Shown here: one piece after another, positions 23,824 through 35,100 of the stretch
Position numbering within the stretch: the stretch's first letter is position 1
Layout of the letters: each line of letters begins with the position of its first letter
Assembly (NCBI RefSeq): GCF_965363235.1
Contig: NC_134842.1
Location: forward strand, 5,111,112 to 5,175,111
Direction: 5' to 3'
Length of the DNA: 64,000 nt
Origin: Mytilus galloprovincialis
Lineage: Eukaryota; Mollusca; Bivalvia; Mytilida; Mytilidae
Translations under genes and position numbers: made by a program
Notes under the pieces: model-generated
What the model saw: the letters and a program-made list of their open reading frames with translations, nothing else
Database searches by the model: none
Told to the model about the DNA's origin: nothing

Positions 23824-24969
23824 GTTGCTAGGCAACAAACTGTTCTTGTGAGAAAAGATCTTCTAATGAACTTCTACGCAGTTATATGTAAAGAGAGTAC
23901 CTTTTTGATTATAGCTCTTCATCTTTTATTTAAGCTTTGGATTTCAAATATTTTGGCCACGAGCATCACTGAAGAGACATGTATTGTCGAAATGCGCATC
24001 TGGTGCAAGAAAATTGGTACCGTTAATTTTATTACTACCACTGGGTCGATGCCTCTGCTGGTGGACTATTAGTCCCCGAGGGTATCACCACCCCAGTAGT
24101 CAGTACTTCGGTACTGGCATGAAAATACGGATTTTTTGTGTTATTAAAATTTACTGTTACAAAATAATAGAAATTATTATAAATTAAGGAATGTATCTCC
24201 CTCATGCGAAGCTCTGATTCCTTTCACGGATTTGGCTATACTTTTTGGACCTTTTGGATTATAGCTCTTCATCTTTTATTTAAGCTTTGGATTTCAAATA
24301 TTTTGGCCACGAGCATCACTGAAGAGACATGTATTGTCGAAATGCGCATCTGGTGCAAGAAAATTGGTACCGTTAATTTTATTACTAAAAAGACCTGTAG
24401 CATACTAGTATCTTATAAATTGTAAACCGTTGCTATGCGCCATTTCTGTTGCTACGTTGTTGTCAAGCATTTATATAATAGAGCTACAATTAAACTATAA
24501 TTTTCATTTCTTACCAATTGTTATTCTTGAACATGCATTCTGTTTTCGCATTTATTAGTACAATAAAATGACTACTTCATTTGCAGTAAGCTTTATTTTA
24601 ATATTTTATGCTGTTGCTAAGCAACATTTGTGTTGCTAGGCTCAATATGAACCTAGTAAAAAAAATACAAATATTGCTTACCCATAGTATTATAATGTAA
24701 CACCATTATATGAACACAAACAATGCTGGATTCATACTTAAAAGGACAAAAATAACCTTTAATTAACCGTTGCTAGGGAATATTTCTGTTGTAAGGTTGT
24801 TGCTAAGCATCTTGTAAACTCAAATTGAAGTGACTATTCATTTGTAACTTCAAGTTATACTCAAACCAACCATCTTATCTGGAAATATGGTTTTTTGTAC
24901 AGATACAGCAATTCATATCTGCTTATTCTATTATCTAATGAAAACGGTTGCTAGGCAACCTTCTTTTTA
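23824..24969. repeat. array of GTTGCTAGGCAAC palindromes
   Basis: GTTGCTAGGCAAC or a close variant starts at 23,824, 24,429, 24,613, 24,632 (half), 24,769 (half), 24,799 and 24,957. Unit spacing is roughly 160-185 bp apart from the first gap, which holds the 23,907-24,387 repeat. The palindrome resembles the RFX-type X-box (GTTGCCNNGGCAAC); function unknown. Confidence 0.6.
23907..24387 (+). repeat. 350-bp repeat unit, 1.4 copies, with identical 131-bp ends
   Basis: 23,907-24,037 and 24,257-24,387 are identical over 131 bp at a 350-bp offset (ATTATAGCTCTTCATC ... AATTGGTACCGTTAATTTT). The part between includes CCTCTGCTGGTGGACTATTA and TCAGTACTTCGGTACTGGC. Pieces recur at 34,940-35,045, 39,842-39,935 (-), 46,885-46,990 (-), 52,370-52,400 and 63,876-63,935. 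Confidence 0.75.
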
Positions 24970-25249
24970 CCGGAACATAAAAAAATGATTTTTTTTCTAA
25001 GTTTCTATACTTAGGCTAACAATGGTATGAATTAAGGCTTCTTTGGAGAGGGGGCCAAACACGCCCCTTAACATACCTTCTCCTTTACAACTATAGGTCA
25101 CCGTACGGTCTTCAACCATGAGTAAAGTCTATACCACACAGTCAGCTATTAAAAACCCTGATAACACAAATGTAAAACAATTCAAAGGAGAAAACTAACG
25201 GCCTAATTGTTGTACAAACAAATGAACGAAAAATAAAAATTTAACACAA

Positions 25250-25510
25250 TGTAACAACAAACGACAACCACACAATTACAGGTTCCTGACTTGAGACAGG
25301 AACACACAGACGAATGTTGCGGGATTAACCATGTTAACGGGATCCCAACCCTCCCCTAGCCTTGAACAGTGGTGTAACAGTACAACATAAGACCGCACTA
25401 TAAAAATCAGTTGAAAAAAGCTGAACTCGTTAGACAGAGTGTAAAAACATTCTTTCAGCAAAAAGTCAAAACCTCACTGAAAATCATCTGATTGAAATTA
25501 ATGGACGCCG
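25250..25510 (-). repeat. dispersed repeat
   Basis: Shares CAACCCTCCCCTAGCC and GTGTAACAGTACAAC blocks with 12,600-12,730 in the opposite orientation. The rest of 25,510-26,800 shows no gene or clear repeat. Confidence 0.45.
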
Positions 25511-26808
25511 AACATCTGAATGGGTAAAAAGCATCTTTAATTTTCTACGACAATAAACATTTCGGACTATCATGATCAGATTAGATTAGTTTTCTTTTGT
25601 TAAGAGAATAAATTATTGGGAAGTATGTGTCACCTTTCAAGATGATAGCATACAATCGTGTTCATTTCGGAGGCACACGACTACATTAATACAAATAACT
25701 ACTCTAGTTGGGAAATATCAGAAGTAGACACGAAAATCACTTCATTTCACTATTCTTGACATATCATCATAAGGAATGTTAAAAACCAAATCTTCCTAGT
25801 ATTTTGTGCATGAAAAATTATATCTGTTTAAAATAATGAAACCTAATGAATCTCCTTACGGAAAAGTGACTGAAGTTAGGAGACCTTGTACATTTATTGC
25901 AGTATCAAATATTTCACGAATTTTGCGTTAGGTTTATTTTCGCGAACATGAATACACGCATATATAACTTCAGTAGTTTTCTCTTTGCCTTTTATCATGT
26001 CTTTAACATTTGTATAAGTTTTGGGTTTTCAAATAGTTTGAAATCGAGCTTTACTATAAAGAGACTTTAATCGTTCCAATGTGCATTTGATATTATGAAG
26101 TTTGTAAGAACTATAACTTGCTCAAAATTTGCTCACTCATAAAAAAAAAATCATAGAAGCATAAAAAATATTACGACATCGTTTTGAAATCTAAAATTGA
26201 ATATCAAAATTAGTTCATACAACAGAAGGATCTGCCCCTAGCTATAAAACCAGGGTTAATTAATTCTTATTAGCATGAGAAAATGCTTTTTATACCAAGT
26301 TAGGAATAGGACATTTTTCGTTTTGAATTTTGCTTGGACTTATTTTTGCTCTTTTTACTTTTTAATAAAACCGTAGCTTTGTATATCCCTTCTCTCAAAC
26401 AAAATTATAAAGGAGTCATATTTTTTTTAATCAGTATGACGATTGGACACAAATAGTAATTTTGAAGAAACTGGATTAATTTCTTATCTATTAAGAAGCT
26501 AAATAAGGAAAGACCTTGAACTGTTCTCTGAAATTATTTTTTTTTTTAATGTATGTGAACTTTTGCTTTTGATAAACAAAGTCATATGTAGTCATCTTTA
26601 CAATCAACACTGATGACTAGTTTAAGGGGGTTTGACATTTGGTGTCACAGGTTTAAGAGAACACACTCCATCATCATTATACCAAATAGTTTGCCGCTTT
26701 TACAAGTCAAAAATCAATTAAGAAAAAACAAATCCTTGAAACAAATTAAGTATAAGGGAAACAACAGAAACACTGAACTGCAATAAAAGCAATGTACAAA
26801 GACATGGA

Positions 26809-27087
26809 CTAGTTGATAACAACTGCCATATGCATGTCTTGGTATAGGATATTTAAAGCAAAAATGAAGTTTGAACCTAGTTTAATGGCAAGACGAACCT
26901 CTCGCTTAAATTTACGGAGTGTACGAGCATATTGTGTCAATTGAGAAATCATACGATTGAGCAGATGGTATGTCACTGCTGAGAAATGGAAAATTGATAA
27001 TTGGAAATTTGAAATCATCCCGTTTTGCAAAGATGTGTGTATGACAAGATCAAGGTGAGAAGCAGTAATTCTTTCAGTGAGCGTCAC
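26809..27087 (-). pseudogene. decayed reverse transcriptase C-terminal fragment
   Basis: A 92-codon minus frame with ASHLDLVIHTS and MISQLTQYARTLRKF can be aligned with SYLDLHLEID and YISQLIRYSRA of the Penelope-like protein at 10,070. The match is weak and the fragment is short, so it is an old relative rather than a gene. Confidence 0.4.
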
Positions 27088-27119
27088 TGGTTAGTTTTGT
27101 GTGGACAAAACGAACGTCT

Positions 27120-27980
27120 TGCGTATTAGATTTTAAACCTAGTACCTTTTTTTAGATTTTATTCGTGTGTTTCTCTGTCCTATATGTTCTCCCACTTATT
27201 TGTAATGTAGTCCTGTCATGTAATGTTGTCATTTTAATGTTATATTTAACATTGCCATAAAAGTGAGAGTTTTGGCATGCCATTAAACCAGGTTCAATCC
27301 ACCATTTTTTTCTTAAAATGTCCTGTACCAAGTCAGGAAATGGACATTGTTATATTATAGTTCGTTTCTGTGTGTGTTACATTTTTATGTTATGTTTCTG
27401 TTGTGTCGTTGTTCTCCTCTTATAGGTTGCATTTCTGTAAATATTGACAATGCAATTTCCCAGCGAAACTCCCTTTACAGCTAAAACTGTAATACTTTTA
27501 CTATGAAGTTTTGAAAAAAATCTTATCATAGAATTGAAAATTCATATGCACTAAAAAAAAATTCAAAGATCGAAATATAGGGTTGTGCGGCATATTTTCC
27601 ACGTTAATATGCCCTGAACTTCTCAGAGTTTAAACTAACACTAATTTTCTTAACTACCCCTACCTCGAATGAAAGGTTACAACAGATTTCAATGTAAACA
27701 ATATGCACATGTATATTTACTGGTGACATTCCAATGTTATGTCTCTGTAGGATGGAACACAGAGAGCATAACTGAGAACCAGTAATTAAACAAAATTTCT
27801 TTTCTATGAATATTCAAGATCTCCACAAAAGAGGCGTGGTTTGAGAAACAGCTGTATTTACAAAGTGCAACCTATATTTGATGCGTTTCCCTCAGTTTTA
27901 GTTTTCAACCCTGATTTGTTGTTTTTTCAATTTATTAATGAGTTTCGATCAGCGGTATACTACTGTTGCCTCTATTTATC
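27120..27980 (+). repeat. ACCAAGTCAG-family repeat split by a TIR element
   Basis: Left part 27,120-27,424 has TGCCATAAAAGTGAGAG, CATTAAACCAGGTTCAATCC and CTGTACCAAGTCAGGAAATG. Right part 27,873-27,980 resumes with GATGCGTTTCCCTCAGTTTT and CAGCGGTATACTACTGTTGC. The 448-bp element lies between them. Confidence 0.75.
27425..27872. mobile_element. 448-bp TIR element (MITE) with TATA target duplication
   Basis: Ends are inverted repeats: GGTTGCATTTCTGTAAATA on the left and, reversed, GGTTGCACTTTGTAAATA on the right. TATA stands on both sides (27,421-27,424 and 27,873-27,876). The flanks join into CTCTTATATTTGATGCG, as seen uninterrupted in other copies of the host repeat (for example 6,960-6,985). 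It has no ORF of note, so it is non-autonomous. Confidence 0.8.
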
Positions 27981-27999
27981 AGTAGTATCATGAAGTACT

Positions 28000-29107
28000 G
28001 ACTGAAGTATACAACATTGCAGATTCCTAGAGTCTGTTTGGAACCTAACATCAGTTTGAACCAAACATAATAAAATAATTCAAATGATTGTTAACAATTT
28101 TATTTGGAAAAAGCAATATATAGAAACACCATCAAAAAAATAAAAGGACATGTATGTGTATATGTTATATGAAACAAAATTTCTTAGTAAATGTTTCAGA
28201 AGTTTTTTTTATCACATTATGTCCAATAAGCAGTTTTCTATAGATAATCCTTATTATTTATGTTTTTGCTATCAACCCTTTTGGTTCCTGAAGATAAGAT
28301 GTTGGTGTGTTACATAGTCGCATAATAAACTGTATGTATTTGAACATACCGTTTATTGATTTTAACAACAACACGTAAAAACTGCTAAAACTGCAAACAA
28401 ATGATCCCAAACTTACATTTAAGGGTAACAAGTGTGAATCAATGAATGCAAATCATATTTGGAATATCACTGCTGAATATGCTTCAAAATGATAAGACTA
28501 ATTTCTAATTATCTAATATGAATTGAGCTGTAAAATTTAAAAACAAAGTTAAGCTTCTTATATTTTTATTTAAAGTCGTAAAGGAACTTCGCTCTGCAGG
28601 TGTTGACGTTTTATAATAAAAACTCATTGTTCCACTTGTGATAAAAAAAAATAAACATATTTATTTTTTTACACCAAATAAGTATTTCATTCATTTACAG
28701 ACAAGTTAACCATTAATTTTATTATGTGTTCAGAGAATAATGGGTTATAAGTTTTAAAATATAATATTGTAACAATAAGTGCTGTCTACATGTTGCTTAT
28801 CACAGTTTTACATATAAAAGTTAACAGACAACCGAAGACGAATTTAAAGATATGATCGTCACTTTCGGTAGCCGTTCAGGTCGAATGCAGCTAATTGTTT
28901 AAAACTATAACAAGCAATTATTACAAAATATGCGTGATTAGTTTGATTTGATACATTATGTGCTAAATAAAGCAATTAAATAAAAAATAAAGATACTACT
29001 TGTAAGACAAAATCAATAATTATTGACGAGTTAAGCGTCCAATTTACTTGCCCATTATAGGCTGATTACAATTTGTTATAAGCTAATTCTTTAAAAGATT
29101 CTCATAT
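28000..29107. other. gene-free spacer between convergent genes
   Basis: AT-rich, no open frame or repeat that I recognise. It includes the 3' flank of the minus-strand eight-Greek-key gene, with several TTTATT candidates for its polyadenylation signal. Confidence 0.4.
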
Positions 29108-32100
29108 TCATGTCTGCTTAAATTCTGTCTGAAAGCCAAAGTAGTTAATCCCATGGAAGGTGCCTTTTTCTGTCCATTTTTTGTCTCCTTGGTGAAAACT
29201 TGCAGTGTATGGTACATCCATCTTGCCTTTTCTAAGGGAGGATGTCAAAGTTATCCTGTTATAAACAAATTAAATGTTCATTCATGCAGTATAACTTATG
29301 TTTATATTTTTTGAACAAATATAATACTTGATAGTTTCGCATTACTTCTATATATATATTTCAATAATATTAGAATTGTTTGTAAAATGAGAATACTACA
29401 TAGTAGCACCAACATCAGTTTGTTTCCTTGTGATTACCAATTAGTCATTTCCTCTGCTTATAAACAGTTTTGATTGTAGGATTTGAGAACAGTTTGTGTT
29501 ATTTGTGGTGTTTATTTTGGATATTCATTTTTTGTGTAGATGTAATTTTTAATCATTGCCATTATTGCTGCTTACTTGTATTTTGCTTTTGTTTAACCAC
29601 CATGTTAGATTTAAATGTTATACTATTTAGGATTTAAATGGTTGTTTAAACTAGTTATAGATATACTCAGGAAAAAATCATACTATTTTAATCAATAACC
29701 GTAATGAGATCTACTGGAAGATCAGTCAACCTAAGGATGATAGTCCAAGACTGGTGGTAATAACGCAATGGTAATAAAATTCATTAATTGATGTTAAACG
29801 TCACTTTTTGTCTGAGGAAGAAGTAGCACTTGGAGAGGAATAACAATCCTTGACAGGAAAACTTAAATCCTAGTCAATTAAGATGAGAGTCGAGTGCACC
29901 TCACACGTGCTGTATTTGAACACACAACATCAGTGTGACAGGTTAGTAATATAGTATTTGGACTTCTTAGAACACTGGACCACCAAGGACCCTTTATTAC
30001 GTTAAGAAATAAATTAAACATACAATGACATAGATAACACTTACAAAATAGATTGAGAAATAAAAATAGTCACTTTAATGTTAAAAATATTGTTTAGTTC
30101 ATTTTTGTCGTTTGAGTAGTGTTCCTTCCTTTGATTTTTTTTTGAATAATACTAACGTAGATTTCGAAGGTATTTCTGATGGGTAATGAACAGTCCAGGT
30201 TTCTGTTTTTCCTGTTTTCTTTCTTTCGTTTGATCCAATGTTGTAGAATGATTCAGCACCCAATTTCATAGATGTGTTCATGGAGGTGAAAGGAATGGAA
30301 GTTTCAAATGAAACTTCAGCTGTATGAAAAAGATAGTTGTATAAAGGTAAGACAAAAATGAAATCCCTGTTAGATGTCACATAAATCAGACTGTTCAAAT
30401 CATTTGTTAAATTTATAGCAATATAGGATATGTTTGTTTTCTTTATTTCTGTTATATTACCTTTATGAAATAATTCAATAGTTGTGTTTTCTTATATTTC
30501 GTGCAACTGTTGTGACACAAATTGACGATTTTAATCAAGAGTTTGTAATAACAAATGATACATTTGTTATACAAATTTAACATGTGTGTTTTTTTGTTTG
30601 TTTTTTTCATTTCGGGAGACATTCTTTAATTATAATAACGCAGTTCTCACCTGATACCTTAGTTCCTTTTTCCCAGCGAAATTCGTATGAATCTTCAGTT
30701 TTGACAGTTTTTTCCTTTGAAACAGACAGTTTCTGTTTGACATCGGTGTTGTTTTTCTGCGTCCAGGAAAATATATCTACCATTTCTTCTTCACATGATC
30801 CTCTATCCATATGGTAATCAATGCCATCAACAATAATTGGAAAGCATGGTTTCTACCATAATACACAAATTCAATGAACAATCCGTAAACAAAATTGTTA
30901 AATCGAATATTAAATTTGAACTTTGCTTCTTTGAGTTAATTAACTAATTTTAGTATAAACTCCGTCAACTTATGTTTCCTTAACACAACAACTGGTGTAT
31001 TCCGTAATTGTTTGAGATCGAGAAGTTTCCACTATAATCAATCTAATCCAGGTACAATGTTTGCTGGTTTTTTTTCGATGATTTGACTTGTGTTTAAAAT
31101 ATTGAACGACAAAAGACTAGCAATTGATTATATAAAACAATTTGTACGACAGACGGGAGGTTCGTCTACAGAAGGCACGAAGTAACACTTAATGTAAACA
31201 GCCAATTAAAGAGCGCAGTTGAACAGCTTTGAGGTCCCAAAATGCTTAAAATTATTCCAAAATTATGCTAAATGCTTTCGAAAATTTCAAAGTTTTTTAA
31301 TCATTTAAACTTCCTTTGAAATCAACTTTTAACATAAAATAATCATATTTGATATTTTATAGGCATATACGGCATTATTATTTTATCAGTAACATAAAAA
31401 AAATACATACTATTTGGAGTGCTCTAAGTGACGAAAGTGTGTCATTCCTGTAGATTCCATCTGTAGCTCTGGAGTTGTGGTCACCTGGTAGATACAGTGT
31501 CATTTTCCCATCAAAATTGACACCTTCAAATCCGACCCATCTGTTGATTAAAATGATTTTAATGAATCAACGAAAGAAAGGTGTTTAATTATTATATCTA
31601 GTACACAAATTAGGCAATGATATTGATTTAAACACAAGCCAAGTGCGATATGTGATTAAGTGTTATAAATTTATTACAATACGTCCTAGTTTAGTAGTTG
31701 TTACATTGAAAGAGTTTGTTTTACATGAACTGATATATTTCTCAAATATTTTCACAATCACGGTATACATATCAATGCGTGGACATCTTTTGAATATCCA
31801 TAATTCTGTTAATCAGTTATAATATGCATGACATTTCGATAATTGTCAAATACGTATATCATCTTATCATAAATAATCTTACAAACATTTTGATGTCTCG
31901 CATATCTAAATTAAGGTTTTTATTCTATATGTAATTCAAAATGAGAGGTTTAAGGCTTAAATAAACAGCAGATAGATCTCACCAATCGGAAAACTTCTGT
32001 CCTTTTTATGTAATCTCTTTTCAATGAGATTTCACGATAATCGACAAAACTTTTTTTTTTACATTTATGTTCTATTCAAAACCCTGTTTGCCATCATTGT

Positions 32101-35100
32101 TGGCAAGTGGGATCTTTTGATTTATTTTTACAAACTGAATATCAGAATGATGATTGTGAATTTAATCCAGTATTTTAGAAGGATATATTTTTGTAATATT
32201 TAACAATGGACGAAGACGACGACGGACGATGACACAGACGACGGACGATGAAACAGACAACGGACCCGAAGTGGTGAGAAAATATCACTTGCCTTAAGGC
32301 AGAATGATGAGAAAACAATAAATGTTTGCTTAATATGATAGAAAATAACAAACTATTTATAATAAACTATAAATCCAACTTACGCTCCACTATGCACTCT
32401 GATAGATGATGCTTTGTCGTTCATTTTATACCATCTTAAGTCCAGAATGTCTTCTGTGAACTGTAAAGCACGGCCTGAAAAATCGTGTTCATATACGGTA
32501 CACTTTGGTTCCTCAGTGCAATCCTGCAAAAAAAATTGTGTTTGAAGATACTGTGAAATGTTTTGCTTGAACCGCAATAAACTATTATGCACAGCTTGTA
32601 TTTTGGCCTTTTAATAAGTTTTTTTTTTAAATCTGCAACTTAAAAGATACAGAGTTAAAATAATCAAACTATTCCTGAGTTTTAAATGTGCTAAAATAAA
32701 AAAAAAATGAATGGGGTAAACGAGACAACTATCCTTCTGGTCACCATACAGTTTCAATTTAAAATGAAAACAAAAACAACAGTCCGAATTATATTACACA
32801 TCAGAAAGCAAATATTGCATCTAGCAACTAAGTACAGCCACTGTATTAGCTAGATACTAGTATATAACACGGGTTGAATTTGTTTGTGAGATTATGTAGC
32901 CGTTCCCTAAACCAGTGAAAGTGATTTAACATCAAAACTTTTCAAAGATCAACAGAAAACTTTAACATAATGCAAGTTTAATCATTAGACAACTAAATAA
33001 ATCAATTCTTCAGATACATGTCTACACGATAAACAGTTTGTTTTTCGGAATTATATTCAACAAAAAGATATATTTTTGTATATTATAACTTGTAACATTA
33101 CAAAAGTGAAATAGACGTACGAAATCTAATGGCTTTAATGAGGATACAGTATCGTTGAAACATTGAAACCTTGTGTCTTTATCTCTTTTACCAGCAACGA
33201 GGTTTGTCCTGTCTCCTTCAATTACTACACAAATATGTCCTCTATATCTACGGTATTGGTACAAAACCCATCTGAAGTTAATACAAAAAAGGTGAGCCGT
33301 TTTGATATGATCTGAATATAGAAAATCTTAAAGTCATATGAACATTCTTCCATACAGATACATGAACTAGGACTTGTAAAATACGTTTCATTTAAAATGT
33401 AAACATTACTAAAAGTATAAACAAACAACAATAATAAACACACACATACACACACAAGTATATATAAATATGAGAATACAGATTATCTGTATGTGTGTGC
33501 ATAATCCTATATACGTACACAACAATACTATTGATAAAGAGTCAACAATACTTTAGACCTCGTATTTCGTTGAATTTGGAGGTTTGGTCTTCCAATAGAC
33601 TATTGGAATCCCAATTGGTACCAATTGCGCTCCTCTTCTTGCAGATTTGTTTTTATATTCCTATGAAGCAGAATTTATCCAAGGGCTTGTACAGAAAGGA
33701 AAAAAGAAATTAGCCCAGTCCTTTAATTTCACCTTTCGGTATATTGATGATGTTCTGTCTTTTAATAATAATAGATTCCGTGATCACTTACACATGTTAC
33801 ATTTAATATATTCATGTGAACTTGAAATTAAAGATACTACCGACACAGATAAATCTGCTTCATATTTAGACCTTTTTCCCGAAATGACTACTGATTGTAG
33901 GTTGAATACCAAAATTTATGACAAACGCGATGGTTTTAATTTTCCTATTGTCGAATTTCCATTTCTGTGTAGCAACATCAAAGCGGCACCGGCATATGGA
34001 GTATATGTGTCATAATTGATACGTTACTCTAGAACTAGCTCAAAGTACGTTGATTTTGTGGAACGAAAAATACTGCTTTCTCAAAAGTTGCTAAACAGGG
34101 CTATGAATCAATCAAATTAAGGTCATCGCTCAAGAAATTTTACGGTCGCCATCATGAACTGATTGGTCATTATGACAAAAGTGTGTCAGAAATCATATCT
34201 GGTATTCTTCCTCAGTCATAATAATTTTCCATCATTACTGAATTGAACAAAGAAATAACACGACGGGTGCCGTATACGGTGCAAGAAATGCTTACCCTTC
34301 CTGGGCACCTGATTTCACTCCCGGTTTTTAGTGGAATTCGTGTTGTTTCTTATTTCTTATTTATTACTGTTGATGTAAATTTCCTTTGGTTTTATGAGTC
34401 TTTGTTTACTCCTTAGTTTTGATTGTTATTGTCTTCGTCATTAAAGGGGAGGTCACATTTCTAAGTTGATCGAACCCGTGTTTAAGCGTTTTTACCCACA
34501 GAATCAAGTGTTATTTCAGTATGTCTGTGTCGTATGTTCAATTACAAGGATATGTTAGATATAAAACAAACTTACACGCCACCTTCTACAATGACACTTG
34601 ATGCGCAATCAAAGAATCCTGCATCTTCCATATCAGGATGAGCCGCCGTGAATGTTTTAGATCTCCCCTTAAAATTTGCATGTTCATACAAGGTGATCTG
34701 CAAAGAACAAATAATAAAAAATAAAAGTTTTTTTTTTAATTAATTAATTGTGAAAATTTTAGAATAAATTATACCATACAGAAATGTAGTCTTCATTAAA
34801 AAAAAATATTTGATAGTAAACATATACTGTTTGTTGTTATATATAGAAATTTAAGAGTTAGAAATAACAATTAGTTCATTTTTTCATAGTAAAAACTTCA
34901 AACATAGCTTTTTATCTTAATTGGTTTATATGTCTTCATCCTTTTGACAATGTTTTGATTTTCAAATGCTTTGCCTCGAGCATCACGGAGGAGTTCTTTC
35001 TGGGCGACAGGTACATCTGACGAAGAAACACGGTACCGTTATTGTTTTTGGATAAACATTCAAAGTAAGCCAGAGTGGTGATGCAAATACTTAAGTCTTG

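Noticed and set aside
23824-24969. Possible CRISPR-like array
   Set aside because: Spacing is too long and irregular, repeats are palindromic half-conserved motifs, and the genome is animal.
26809-27087. Independent 92-codon gene
   Set aside because: It aligns weakly with the C-terminal part of the Penelope-like reverse transcriptase and is better read as a decayed fragment.
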